Positions 1 through 8,439 of a stretch of DNA of 64,000 nt are shown here, in pieces. A model generated the notes under the pieces. It made no database searches, was not told the DNA's origin, and worked only from the letters and a program-made list of their open reading frames with translations. Source of the stretch: Rhodovulum adriaticum (lineage in GTDB: Bacteria > Pseudomonadota > Alphaproteobacteria > Rhodobacterales > Rhodobacteraceae). Made by a program: the position numbers and the translations under genes. Each line of letters begins with the position of its first letter. The stretch's first letter is position 1. Where the stretch lies: positions 248,001 through 312,000 of the forward strand of contig NZ_SLXL01000003.1 of NCBI RefSeq assembly GCF_004345735.1. Reading direction: 5' to 3'.

Positions 1-177
1 GATAACGCACCCAAGATCGACTACAAGGACACCAAGCTGCTGCAGCGCTACATTTCCGAGCGCGGCAAGATCGTGCCTTCGCGCATTACCGCAGTGTCCG
101 CGAAAAAGCAGCGTGAACTGGCCCGCGCGATCAAGCGCGCCCGCTTCCTCGCCCTGCTGCCCTACAGCGTGAAATAA
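1..177 (+). CDS. rpsR: 30S ribosomal protein S18, 3' part
   Basis: Small-subunit ribosomal protein S18, which binds 16S rRNA next to S6. Only the last 58 codons lie in the window; the gene begins to the left. The visible part contains the family's conserved stretch [18 protein letters not shown] followed by [16 protein letters not shown] and a basic C-terminus, ending in TAA. It lies 13 bases before rplI, the usual rpsF-rpsR-rplI ribosomal operon order. Confidence 0.97.
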   Translation, partial: DNAPKIDYKDTKLLQRYISERGKIVPSRITAVSAKKQRELARAIKRARFLALLPYSVK

Positions 178-190
178 GGGGACCGAAGCG

Positions 191-814
191 ATGCAAGTGA
201 TCCTTCTGGAACGCGTGGCCAAGCTTGGCCAGATGGGCGAGGTCGTTTCCGTCAAGGACGGCTACGCCCGCAACTTCCTGCTGCCGCAGGGCAAGGCGCT
301 GCGCGCCAACGAGGCCAATATCGCCCGCTTCGAGGCCGAAAAGGCCCAACTGGAAGCGCGCAACCTCGAAACCCGCAAAGAGGCCGAGGCCCTGGGCGAA
401 AAGCTCGGCGGTCAGCAATTCATCGTGATTCGCTCCGCCTCCGAATCGGGTGCGCTCTACGGCTCTGTCACGCCGCGCGACATCGCCGATGCCGCCACCG
501 CCGAGGGGTTCTCTGTCGACCGCAAGCAGGTCGTGCTGTCCGGTCCGATCAAGGAACTGGGCCTGCATGACGTGACCGTCGCCCTGCACCCCGAGGTCGA
601 CGTGACGATCCAGATCAACGTCGCCCGCTCGCCCGAAGAGGCCGAGCTTCAGGCGTCGGGCAAGTCGATCCAGGAACTGGCCGCCGAGGAAGAGGCTGCA
701 GCCGAGTTCGAGATTGCGGAACTGTTCGACGATATCGGCGGCGCCGCGTCCGAGGACGAGGAACTGGCCGAGGCCGTCGAGGCGCAGGCCGAAGAAACCG
801 ACGAAGACAAGTAA
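191..814 (+). CDS. rplI: 50S ribosomal protein L9, with an acidic tail
   Basis: Large-subunit protein L9, which binds 23S rRNA near the L1 stalk. The N-terminal signature is clear: [13 protein letters not shown] followed by [16 protein letters not shown]. The product is 207 residues, compared with about 150 in E. coli. The extra 55-60 C-terminal residues are strongly acidic (runs such as [12 protein letters not shown] and EETDEDK). Long acidic L9 tails are common in related alphaproteobacteria as far as I know; their role is unclear. The gene is co-transcribed with rpsR and ends just before an intrinsic terminator. Confidence 0.97.
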   Translation: MQVILLERVAKLGQMGEVVSVKDGYARNFLLPQGKALRANEANIARFEAEKAQLEARNLETRKEAEALGEKLGGQQFIVIRSASESGALYGSVTPRDIADAATAEGFSVDRKQVVLSGPIKELGLHDVTVALHPEVDVTIQINVARSPEEAELQASGKSIQELAAEEEAAAEFEIAELFDDIGGAASEDEELAEAVEAQAEETDEDK

Positions 815-842
815 GCCTTGCCGGAATGTTCTGGCAGGTGAC

Positions 843-873
843 GGGCGCGCGGGCATCCCCCGCGCGCCCTTTT
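843..873 (+). terminator. Intrinsic terminator after rplI
   Basis: A perfect 11-bp GC stem (GGGCGCGCGGG at 843-853 pairs with CCCGCGCGCCC at 859-869) with a 5-base loop, followed by TTTT. It closes the rpsR-rplI operon and abuts the 3' end of the convergent acetyltransferase gene. Confidence 0.85.
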
Positions 874-1473
874 CTATTTCAGGATCGGCACATGCGGCGC
901 CGCCGTTTCCGGCAGCAGGCCGCTCAGACGGGGATCGGGCACCACCTCCACCTGGCGGCGCACCGGCACGAAACCGCTGCGCTGATAGAAATCCAGCGCC
1001 TGCGGGCTGTCCATCGTGCATGTGTGGACATGAAACAGTGAAATCGGCGCAGCCCAGGCCAGCCGGATCGCCTCGTTCATCATGAACCGGCCCGCCCCGG
1101 TCCCGATGGCCGAGGAAACCAGCCCGAAAAACGCCAGTTCGCAGGCGCCGGGCTGGCGGAAATCCAGCTCCATCAGTCCGATATCCAGCCCGTCGCGGCG
1201 CAGCACGTAAACATGCACGTCCGCATCTTCCAGGATGTCGGCCAAGGCGTCATCGTCCAGCAGCAGGCGCGAAAACCACAACCAGTCCTGGCCACCGACC
1301 CGCAGGAACAGGGCGCGGTACCAATCCGGGTCCGGCTCCTCGATCCGCAGCAGGGACAGTCCTTCGGCCCCGGCCCCTGACCGCACGGGCGCGGCCGCCC
1401 GCATTTCCAGATGCGTGACCACCGCCGCGATATGGCCCGCGGGCACATCGTGAAAACCAGCTTGCAACATCAT
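874..1473 (-). CDS. GNAT-family N-acetyltransferase
   Basis: Probable acetyl-CoA-dependent N-acetyltransferase of the GNAT fold, 199 residues, substrate unknown. The C-terminal half has the usual GNAT layout: a strand ending in GLMELDFR, then CELAFFGLV, a helix with IGTGAGRFMMNEAI in the acetyl-CoA pyrophosphate loop position, and DFYQRSGFVPVRR near the end. The first ATG pair at 1473 is preferred over upstream alternative codons because the protein then starts MMLQAGFHDVP. It is convergent with rplI, and trigger factor lies upstream on the same strand. Confidence 0.8.
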   Translation of the reverse strand: MMLQAGFHDVPAGHIAAVVTHLEMRAAAPVRSGAGAEGLSLLRIEEPDPDWYRALFLRVGGQDWLWFSRLLLDDDALADILEDADVHVYVLRRDGLDIGLMELDFRQPGACELAFFGLVSSAIGTGAGRFMMNEAIRLAWAAPISLFHVHTCTMDSPQALDFYQRSGFVPVRRQVEVVPDPRLSGLLPETAAPHVPILK

Positions 1474-1503
1474 GCCATCCTGTCTTTTCGACCCGCCCAA
1501 CGC

Positions 1504-1528
1504 AAAACGGCAGCCCAAGGGCTGCCGT
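1504..1528 (-). terminator. Intrinsic terminator after tig
   Basis: A perfect 10-bp inverted repeat (ACGGCAGCCC at 1507-1516, GGGCTGCCGT at 1519-1528). Read on the minus strand it is followed by TTTT, 24 bases past the trigger factor stop. It overlaps the upstream region of the acetyltransferase gene, which therefore probably has its own promoter. Confidence 0.8.
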
Positions 1529-1551
1529 CAGGGGGCGCAGTCATCCGCCCT

Positions 1552-2886
1552 TTACGCGTCGTCTTCCAGCTCGTCGATGGCCTTCTGCAGCTCATCCTTG
1601 GAGACTTCCTTCTCCTCGACCTCGGCCAGTTCGAAGACGTAATCGACAACCTTGTCCTCGAACAGGGGCGCGCGGATCTGCTGCTGCAACTCCTGGTTCT
1701 GGCGGATGAACTCGAAGAACTGCTGTTCCTGGCCCGGGTACTGACGCGCCTGCGCCATCACCGCCTGGGTCATCTCGGCATCGGTGATCTCGACCTCGGC
1801 CTTGCGCCCGATCTCGGCCAGCAGCAGGCCCAGCCGCACCCGGCGTTCGGCCAGTTTCTGATGATCCTCGGTCGGCTCGATGGCGCCATGGTCATGGCCC
1901 TGCACCTCGGGGTGCTCTTCGTGCCACAGCTGATGCGCGATCTGCTTGGCCTCGGCCTCTACCAGGCTGGGCGGCAGATCGAACTTGACCGACTCGTCCA
2001 GCTTGTCCAGCAGCGCCCGCTTCATCACGGCCCGCGCCGCACCCCCGAACTCGGCCTCCAGACGCTCGGCCACCTGGGCCTTCAGCGCATCCAGATCGTC
2101 GGCGCCGAACTGCTTGGCCAGTTCATCGTCGATCTCGGCATCCTTGGGCGCCTTCACGTCCTTGACGGTCACATCAAAGGTCGCCGCCTTGCCCTTCAGG
2201 TTTTCCGCGCCGTAATCCTCGGGGAAGCTGACCTCGACGGTCACCTCGTCCTCGGCTTTCACGCCGACAAGCTGCTCCTCGAAACCGGGGATAAAGCTTT
2301 GCGAGCCCAGCACCAGCGGGTAATCCTCGGCCGCGCCGCCGTCGAAGGCTTCGCCGTCGATCTTGCCGACGAAGTCGATGATGACCTGGTCGCCTTCCTT
2401 GGCTTTCGATCCCTTGCGGCGGCTCTTGTAGGTCTGGGCGCTGCCGGCCAGTTTGCCGATGGCCTCGTCGATATCGGCCTCGGCCGCCTTGGCAACCAGC
2501 TTCTCCAGCTTGATCGCCTTCAGATCGGGCTCGGGGATCTCGGGCAGCGCTTCGTAGGTCATTTCGACCACGACATCGTCGCCCTCTTTCCAGTCCTCGT
2601 TCGTCATGCGGACCTGGGGCTGCATGGCGGGGCGATCACCGGTTTCCTCGAAATGCTCGTTCATGGCGCCGTCGATGCTTTCCTGCATCACTTCGCCCAT
2701 GACGCGCTGGCCGAACTGCTTTTTCAGCAGGGCCATGGGAACCTTGCCCTTGCGGAAGCCCTTCATCTCCACCTCGGGCTGGGCCTCGGCAAGCTTTTCA
2801 TTGACCTTCTCGTCCAGCTCGCCCGCGGTAAGGGTAATCGTGTAGCCGCGCTTCAGCCCCTCGTTCAGGGTCTCCGTGACCTGCAT
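1552..2886 (-). CDS. tig: Trigger factor, ribosome-associated chaperone
   Basis: Peptidyl-prolyl isomerase and chaperone that binds the ribosome exit tunnel and shields nascent chains. The 444-residue length is typical. The N-terminal ribosome-binding domain carries the signature GFRKGKVP at residues 43-50. The FKBP-type isomerase domain follows at roughly 155-245 ([20 protein letters not shown]), then the helical SurA-like C-terminal domain. The gene follows tRNA-Leu(UAG) by 26 bases on the same strand, so some tig mRNA may start at the tRNA promoter. Confidence 0.97.
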   Translation of the reverse strand: MQVTETLNEGLKRGYTITLTAGELDEKVNEKLAEAQPEVEMKGFRKGKVPMALLKKQFGQRVMGEVMQESIDGAMNEHFEETGDRPAMQPQVRMTNEDWKEGDDVVVEMTYEALPEIPEPDLKAIKLEKLVAKAAEADIDEAIGKLAGSAQTYKSRRKGSKAKEGDQVIIDFVGKIDGEAFDGGAAEDYPLVLGSQSFIPGFEEQLVGVKAEDEVTVEVSFPEDYGAENLKGKAATFDVTVKDVKAPKDAEIDDELAKQFGADDLDALKAQVAERLEAEFGGAARAVMKRALLDKLDESVKFDLPPSLVEAEAKQIAHQLWHEEHPEVQGHDHGAIEPTEDHQKLAERRVRLGLLLAEIGRKAEVEITDAEMTQAVMAQARQYPGQEQQFFEFIRQNQELQQQIRAPLFEDKVVDYVFELAEVEEKEVSKDELQKAIDELEDDA

Positions 2887-2912
2887 CTTCTTTCGTCCTT
2901 CTCATCCATGCC

Positions 2913-2997
2913 TGGTGCGGGTGGAGGGACTTGAACCCCCACGCCTTGCGGCGCCAGAACCTAAATCTGGTGCGTCTGCCAATTCCGCCACACCCGC
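2913..2997 (-). tRNA. tRNA-Leu (anticodon UAG)
   Basis: On the minus strand the sequence folds as a class II tRNA. The acceptor stem is GCGGGTG/CACCCGC, the D arm is GGCGGAATTGGCAGACGC, and the anticodon stem-loop CCAGATTTAGGTTCTGG carries TAG. A long variable arm and a T arm with GGTTCAAGTCC follow, and CCA is encoded (2913-2915). It is very close to other bacterial tRNA-Leu(UAG) genes. Confidence 0.96.
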
Positions 2998-3176
2998 AAG
3001 ACCGACGGGGCAGCCCCGGCATCTGGGACCGCCCCGCAAATTCCGCGCGTTCATAGCAAAGCGCCAAACCGGATGCGAGGGGAAAAAGCCAAGTCCAGAA
3101 AACGCTCGCCGTTTTCGCCCATCTGGCCTATTCTGACCAAAAAACGACAAAAAGCAGGCAAAGAGCGAGCAGTGCC

Positions 3177-3461
3177 ATGCCAGACATTTCTTTCGCGGCG
3201 CCCCGGCGCACGCGTAACCGGCAGTTTCGCCGGGCGCCCGGCCCATTGACGGCCGGAACGATCGTGCTGACCCTCGACGGGGCGCTGCCCGTCGAATACC
3301 TGGCGGCGGGCGACCGTATCGTGACGCGGGCCGGGGCACGCGTTCTGCGCGATATCCGCAGCGACGAGGCGCCCGATCTGCCGGCCTTCACCCTGGGCTT
3401 CGACGCGCCCGAGGTGATCTATGCCGACGGCCAGGAAATCGCGGTCGCGCCTCTGGCCTGA
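3177..3461 (+). CDS. Small Hint-domain-like protein lacking the catalytic Cys
   Basis: A 94-residue protein resembling the first part of a Hint (hedgehog/intein) domain. The stretch LTAGTIVLTLDGALPVEYLAAGDRIVTR matches the opening of Hint modules found in many Rhodobacterales proteins. In active modules a nucleophilic Cys precedes the F/L-T-x-G-T motif; here that position is Pro23, so self-splicing or cleavage is not expected. The C-terminal half of a full Hint domain is missing. It could be a remnant or a short regulatory relative. It stands alone; the dispersed 3' motif begins 6 bases after its stop. Confidence 0.6.
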   Translation: MPDISFAAPRRTRNRQFRRAPGPLTAGTIVLTLDGALPVEYLAAGDRIVTRAGARVLRDIRSDEAPDLPAFTLGFDAPEVIYADGQEIAVAPLA

Positions 3462-3467
3462 CTGCCT

Positions 3468-3516
3468 CTTCTTCTTGGTGTCAAATACCCCCCTGCCGGC
3501 CCGCACCGGGCCGGCA
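3468..3516 (+). repeat. Stop-proximal repeat motif, copy 1, with hairpin
   Basis: CTTCTTCTTGG (3468-3478), four bases, then AAATACCC (3483-3490), starting 6 bases after the stop of the Hint-like gene. It is followed by a perfect 10-bp hairpin, TGCCGGCCCG (3494-3503) with CGGGCCGGCA (3507-3516). There is no U-tract after the hairpin on this strand, so it is not a standard intrinsic terminator. Copies 2 and 3 lie near 21,535 and 27,847. Confidence 0.7.
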
Positions 3517-3554
3517 AAAAGGCGTGCGCCGCAGGCGCGCAATCGGATTGCCCC

Positions 3555-4448
3555 TCAGCCGGCCAATTCGCGCAGCACGGCGGGCAGCGCCTCTGGCAGA
3601 TCCTCGGCGATCAGCCCCGGCCCAACGGTGCGCGCGGCCTCTACATGCAGCCAGGCGGCGGTTTCCGCGGCTGCGCCTGCATCCACCCCCCGCGCCATCA
3701 GCCCGGCGATCAGCCCCGCCAGAACGTCGCCCGCCCCCGCCGTCGCCAGCCACGGCGCGGCGCGGGGACCGGTCGCATCGTTTAGCGCACAAGCGCCCCT
3801 GGGCGTTGCGACCAAGGTCTCTGCCCCCTTCAACAGCACCACGGCCCCGGCCCGTTCCGCCGCGGCGCGCACCAGTTCGGCACGGGCGGCTGGCGGGCGG
3901 CCAGGGTCAGCCGCGCCCTGCTTCGCCAGATCCGGGAACAACCGGGCAAACTCGCCCCCATGCGGTGTCAGGACCGTGGCGGGATGCAGCCGGGCAAACA
4001 GGGCCTCGGGCACCTCGGCAAAGGCCGTCAGCGCATCGGCATCCAGCACCGTGGCTCTCTGTACGGCCAGCGCGACAGTGACCATCTGACGAGTGCCCTC
4101 GCTCACCCCCAGCCCCGGCCCCAGGCACAGCGCGTTCAGGCGGCTGTCGGCCAGCAGGCCCGCCAGGGCGTCCGCGTCGTCCACCTGACGCAGCATAATC
4201 GCCGTCAACTGCGCCGCGCATTCGGGCATCGCCGCCGCCGGTGCGGCCACGGTCACCAGTCCCGCCCCAACGCGCAGCGCCCCCCGCGCGGCCAGGCGCG
4301 CGGCGCCGGTGAGCCCCAGGCCCCCCGCCAAAACCAGCGCATGGCCATGGGCGTATTTATGGGCCGCCCCTTGCTTGAACAGCCGCGCGCGCATGGCTGC
4401 GTCCCCTTCGATCAGCCGCAGTTCACGCCCCATCGCCGCGCGCCCCAT
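3555..4448 (-). CDS. nnrD: ADP/ATP-dependent NAD(P)H-hydrate dehydratase, YjeF C-terminal domain
   Basis: Converts S-NAD(P)H-hydrate back to NAD(P)H, a cofactor repair step. The 297 residues match the kinase-like YjeF C-terminal domain: HGHALVLAGG near residue 34, TPHGGEF at 161-167, VVLLKGAE at 203-210 and GAGDVLAG at 238-245. In most bacteria this domain is fused behind NnrE. Here its frame begins inside the last codons of nnrE (26-base overlap), with possible ATG starts at 4448 and 4433. Either the fusion has split into two translationally coupled genes, or a single-base error breaks the frame. Confidence 0.9.
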   Translation of the reverse strand: MGRAAMGRELRLIEGDAAMRARLFKQGAAHKYAHGHALVLAGGLGLTGAARLAARGALRVGAGLVTVAAPAAAMPECAAQLTAIMLRQVDDADALAGLLADSRLNALCLGPGLGVSEGTRQMVTVALAVQRATVLDADALTAFAEVPEALFARLHPATVLTPHGGEFARLFPDLAKQGAADPGRPPAARAELVRAAAERAGAVVLLKGAETLVATPRGACALNDATGPRAAPWLATAGAGDVLAGLIAGLMARGVDAGAAAETAAWLHVEAARTVGPGLIAEDLPEALPAVLRELAG

Positions 4449-5145
4449 CCCAGGGCCGCAGCCCGATATCCACGACCTTTACATCGCCGCACATCACCGT
4501 CCCCTGCCCCGCGCCATGCCCCCGCTTGCGCGCATGAAAGGTGACCGTCAGGTCCGCAGGCAACACCAGCGCCGGATCGCCCCCAACGACATCGCCGTCA
4601 TCGGCCGACAGCCCGCTGGGCAGGTCCACGGCCATCCGCCCTGCCAGCCGGGGGGCCGCACGCACTGCGGCCAACACCGGGCGCAGGCCCGCCAAAGGCC
4701 GCGCCAGGCCCGTGCCGAACAGGGCATCGACGCAGACCGCGCCCTGCAGCGCCTCGACCACCGCAGCGCCATCGGCGGCTGTCGCATCGGGGAATTGCAG
4801 GGGGCGCACATCACCCACGGCACGCCACAGGTCGTGCTGACGGCGGGCATCGGGCGGCAGGCCCGCGGGATCGCCATACAGGAACAGCGTCACGCACCAG
4901 CCGCGCAGCGCCAGCCAGCGCGCGATCACGAACCCGTCTCCACCGTTGTTGCCCGGCCCGCACAGCACCACCGCGCGGCGCAGCCTGGGCCAGCGCGCCG
5001 CCAGCGCCCGCGCCGCACCGGCCCCAGCCCGCTCCATCAGGATCAGGCCCGTCACCGCGCCCGAGGCAATCGCCGCCACCTCGATGGCGCGCATTTGGGC
5101 GGCTGTCACGGGTATGACCATCTCTGTGGCATCTGCGCCGTTCAT
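4423..5145 (-). CDS. nnrE: NAD(P)H-hydrate epimerase, YjeF N-terminal domain
   Basis: Epimerises R- to S-NAD(P)H-hydrate so that NnrD can repair it. 240 residues with the YjeF_N signature CGPGNNGGDGF at 62-72, preceded by ILMERAG and followed by the Rossmann-like core (VDALFGTGL, AVDLPSGLSAD). The start is set by a strong Shine-Dalgarno AGGAGGG seven bases before the ATG at 5145; the open frame runs further upstream but lacks such a site. It ends VVDIGLRPWDG and then leaves the frame that nnrD would need for a fused protein. Confidence 0.92.
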   Translation of the reverse strand: MNGADATEMVIPVTAAQMRAIEVAAIASGAVTGLILMERAGAGAARALAARWPRLRRAVVLCGPGNNGGDGFVIARWLALRGWCVTLFLYGDPAGLPPDARRQHDLWRAVGDVRPLQFPDATAADGAAVVEALQGAVCVDALFGTGLARPLAGLRPVLAAVRAAPRLAGRMAVDLPSGLSADDGDVVGGDPALVLPADLTVTFHARKRGHGAGQGTVMCGDVKVVDIGLRPWDGARGDGA

Positions 5146-5196
5146 CAAACGCCCTCCTTGCAAGCGTTGCGCACAAAATTTAGGCATGGGATATGA

Positions 5197-5637
<441 letters not shown>

Positions 5638-5701
5638 GCGTACCGCAAATCCCGGCCCGACCGGCCGGCCAGACCAACCTAAAGAGAGGGATCAAGGTCA
5701 T

Positions 5702-7108
5702 ATGAGCAAGGAAAAGGTTCTTTCGACCATCAAGGACGAGGGTGTCGAATATGTCGACATCCGCTTCACCGACCCGCGCGGGAAGCTGCAGCACGTCACC
5801 GTGATGGCGCATATGGTGGACGAGGATTTCCTGGACGAAGGCTTCATGTTCGACGGGTCGTCGATCGCCGGCTGGAAGTCGATCGAAGCCTCGGACATGA
5901 AACTGATGCCCGACACCGAGAGTGCCTATATCGATCCGTTCTACGCGGAAAAGACGATGGCGCTGCACTGCTCGATCGTCGAGCCCGACACCGGCGAAGC
6001 CTATGACCGCGACCCGCGCGGCACCGCCGAAAAGGCCGAAGCCTACCTGAAATCTTCCGGCATCGGCGATGTGGCCTACTTCGGCCCCGAGGCCGAATTC
6101 TTCCTGTTCGACGACGTGAAATACGCCGTGACCCCGAACAAGGTGGCCTATGAAATCGACGCCGACGGCGCCGCCTGGAACACCGATGCCGAGTTCGAGA
6201 TGGGCAACCTGGGCCATCGTCCCGACTACAAAGGCGGCTACTTCCCGGTGAACCCGTCCGATGACGGGCAGGACATCCGCTCGGAAATGCTGTCCACGAT
6301 GAAGCGCATCGGCATGAACGTCGACAAGCATCACCACGAGGTGGCCACCACCCAGCACGAGCTTGGCCTGATCTTCGACAGTCTGACCAAGCAGGGTGAC
6401 AACCTGCAGAAGTACAAGTACATCATCCACAACGTGGCGCTGGCCTATGGCCGCTCGGCGACCTTCATGCCGAAGCCGATCCAAGGTGACAACGGCTCGG
6501 GCATGCACGTCAATATGTCGATCTGGAAAGACGGCAAGCCGGTCTTTGCCGGCGACAAGTACGCCGACCTGTCCCAGGAAGCGCTGTACTTCATCGGCGG
6601 CCTGCTGAAGCATGCGAAAACGCTGAACGCCTTCACTAACCCGTCCACCAACTCCTACAAGCGCCTGATCCCCGGCTTCGAAGCCCCGGTTCTGCGCGCC
6701 TACTCGGCCCGTAACCGTTCGGGCTGCGTGCGGATCCCGTGGACCGAAAGCCCGAAAGCCAAGCGCGTCGAGGCCCGCTTCCCCGACCCGTCGGCCAACC
6801 CCTACCTGGCCTTCTCGGCGCTTCTGATGGCCGGCCTGGACGGCATCAAGAACAAGATCGACCCGGGCGAGGCGATGGACAAGAACCTCTACGACCTGCC
6901 GCCGGAAGAGCTGGAAGGCATCCCGACCGTCTGCGGCTCGCTGCGCGAGGCCCTGGAGGCGCTGGAAGCCGATCACGACTTCCTGCTGGCCGGCGACGTG
7001 TTCACCAAGGACCAGATCGCAGGCTACCTGGAGCTGAAGTGGGAAGAGGTCTACGCCTTCGAACACTGCCCGCACCCGATGGAATACAAGATGTATTACA
7101 GCTGCTGA
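5702..7108 (+). CDS. glnA: Glutamine synthetase type I
   Basis: ATP-dependent ammonium assimilation: glutamate plus NH3 to glutamine, as a dodecamer. 468 residues, normal for GSI-beta. Family landmarks: FDGSSIAGWKSIEASDM near the N-terminus, EAEFFLFDD (metal ligand), the ATP-binding region with FMPKPIQGDNGSGMHVN, and NRSGCVRIP. Tyr397 in NLYDLPPEE is the adenylylation site, so activity is probably tuned by GlnE together with the PII protein encoded just upstream. Confidence 0.98.
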   Translation: MSKEKVLSTIKDEGVEYVDIRFTDPRGKLQHVTVMAHMVDEDFLDEGFMFDGSSIAGWKSIEASDMKLMPDTESAYIDPFYAEKTMALHCSIVEPDTGEAYDRDPRGTAEKAEAYLKSSGIGDVAYFGPEAEFFLFDDVKYAVTPNKVAYEIDADGAAWNTDAEFEMGNLGHRPDYKGGYFPVNPSDDGQDIRSEMLSTMKRIGMNVDKHHHEVATTQHELGLIFDSLTKQGDNLQKYKYIIHNVALAYGRSATFMPKPIQGDNGSGMHVNMSIWKDGKPVFAGDKYADLSQEALYFIGGLLKHAKTLNAFTNPSTNSYKRLIPGFEAPVLRAYSARNRSGCVRIPWTESPKAKRVEARFPDPSANPYLAFSALLMAGLDGIKNKIDPGEAMDKNLYDLPPEELEGIPTVCGSLREALEALEADHDFLLAGDVFTKDQIAGYLELKWEEVYAFEHCPHPMEYKMYYSC

Positions 7109-7137
7109 TCGTTCCTCCCCAAACGGGAGCGGACACC

Positions 7138-7163
7138 AAGAGGCGCCTTCGGGCGCCTCTTTT
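7138..7163 (+). terminator. Intrinsic terminator after glnA
   Basis: Perfect 10-bp stem (AAGAGGCGCC at 7138-7147, GGCGCCTCTT at 7152-7161) closed by the very stable TTCG tetraloop and followed by TT within a TTTT run. It lies 30 bases after the glnA stop and ends the glnBA operon. Confidence 0.9.
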
Positions 7164-7300
7164 CATTTCCGGCGGCACAATTATGGCGTGAATCTCCGCA
7201 TTTCGGGGACAACCATTTAAAAATCCCTCAAATCCGCCCCAGTCTTTCCACAAAGTGAAGGGATAAAAGGGTCAGAAAATCCGATCCACGGAGCGAACCA

Positions 7301-8368
7301 ATGTCAGATTGTCCGAGTAGTGTTCAGGCCACGCTCCTGTTCGCCGAATGGCAAGAGCTGGACCTCGCCGATCTGATTTCCGAGTTTTCGCGCACGTTGC
7401 GCAACATCGGGCTCGACTGCCCCAGTGTCGAGGCCCGCTCGAACCCGCCGCGTATCACGCTGTCGAATGATCGCATCAGCGTGTGCGTGTCCCTGGGCGA
7501 ATCGCAGATCAGCGCGGAAACCCTCCGCGGCGTGCAGCGGCCGACCCTGCCGCGCAGTTCCGACAACGCGGTGCAGCAGATCCTTCAGGTCTGTGACAGC
7601 GCCATCCATGTCGAGGCCGCCCATGTCCAGAACACCGCGCGTCCCGTTGCGCGGCGCATCCTGATTGCGGCCTGCTACCATGTGGTCCGCTTTCTGGACC
7701 ACGAATTCGAGGCCGACCTGATCCATTGGCACCCCACGGACATGTTGTTCACCGCCGAAGAGTTCGAAACCCCGATCATGCCGCCGGATTCGGCCGACAC
7801 CCCGGCGCGCCCGGTCCTGCCCGAAAGCCTTGCCGCCGCAGAGGCGATGCAAGGCGCCACGGCAGAGGTCGCCCCGGAAATGGCCTCCATGCGTCTTGAG
7901 GCAGAGGACGCCGAGGTGATCGACACCGCAGCAGAGCAGGCAGAGATTGCCCGAAGCGAGGCTGCGCCGGATGTGATCGACGCGGATGCGTCGGCTGAAA
8001 CCACCGGCGAAAGCAATTGGGAAAACAATCGCGAATTCGATGGCGCCATGGCCGCACGGCAGGCCCTCGCCCAGGAAGAGGCCCTGCGCAAGGCGCGCCG
8101 GTCGATCTTTGCCGATGACCTGATCGAAACCGAGGACCGTCAGCGCGAACAGCCAAAGGAACCTGTTGGCCTGATTGAACAGACGACGGTCTATGTTATG
8201 ACCTCGACCTTGATGATCGTGTCTTTCCCGATCGGCTTTGCGGTGCTGATCTACAACATCCTGGCGGGCGAAAACCTGCGCAACACCGCGCGCGCAATGG
8301 CCCTGACCGGGGTCGGCTTCGCCTTTTCCACGGCCGACCTGGCAGCAGGGCTGAGCAGCCTGATCTGA
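7301..8368 (+). CDS. Unknown protein with two C-terminal membrane segments
   Basis: 355 residues that I do not assign to a family. The first about 165 residues look globular and mixed alpha/beta, with a central HVVRFLDHEFEADLIHWHPTDMLF. Residues about 165-295 are acidic and low complexity (many EA, AE and TAE steps) and probably a flexible linker. Two hydrophobic segments follow (VYVMTSTLMIVSFPIGFAVLI and a weaker one near the end). This suggests a protein anchored at its C-terminus with a cytoplasmic or periplasmic head. GGAG lies seven bases before the ATG. No functional context: it follows the glnA terminator. Confidence 0.8.
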   Translation: MSDCPSSVQATLLFAEWQELDLADLISEFSRTLRNIGLDCPSVEARSNPPRITLSNDRISVCVSLGESQISAETLRGVQRPTLPRSSDNAVQQILQVCDSAIHVEAAHVQNTARPVARRILIAACYHVVRFLDHEFEADLIHWHPTDMLFTAEEFETPIMPPDSADTPARPVLPESLAAAEAMQGATAEVAPEMASMRLEAEDAEVIDTAAEQAEIARSEAAPDVIDADASAETTGESNWENNREFDGAMAARQALAQEEALRKARRSIFADDLIETEDRQREQPKEPVGLIEQTTVYVMTSTLMIVSFPIGFAVLIYNILAGENLRNTARAMALTGVGFAFSTADLAAGLSSLI

Positions 8369-8439
8369 TTCCTCCCGCGCGCCCCCCTTGTTCGAGGGCG
8401 GGCGCGCGCCCATTCTCGGACCAGGGAACGGGAGGGAAT

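Noticed and set aside
1411-2934. 507-codon open frame opposite tig.
   Set aside because: Antisense shadow of trigger factor produced by high third-position GC; Leu/Gly/His-rich with no protein-like pattern.
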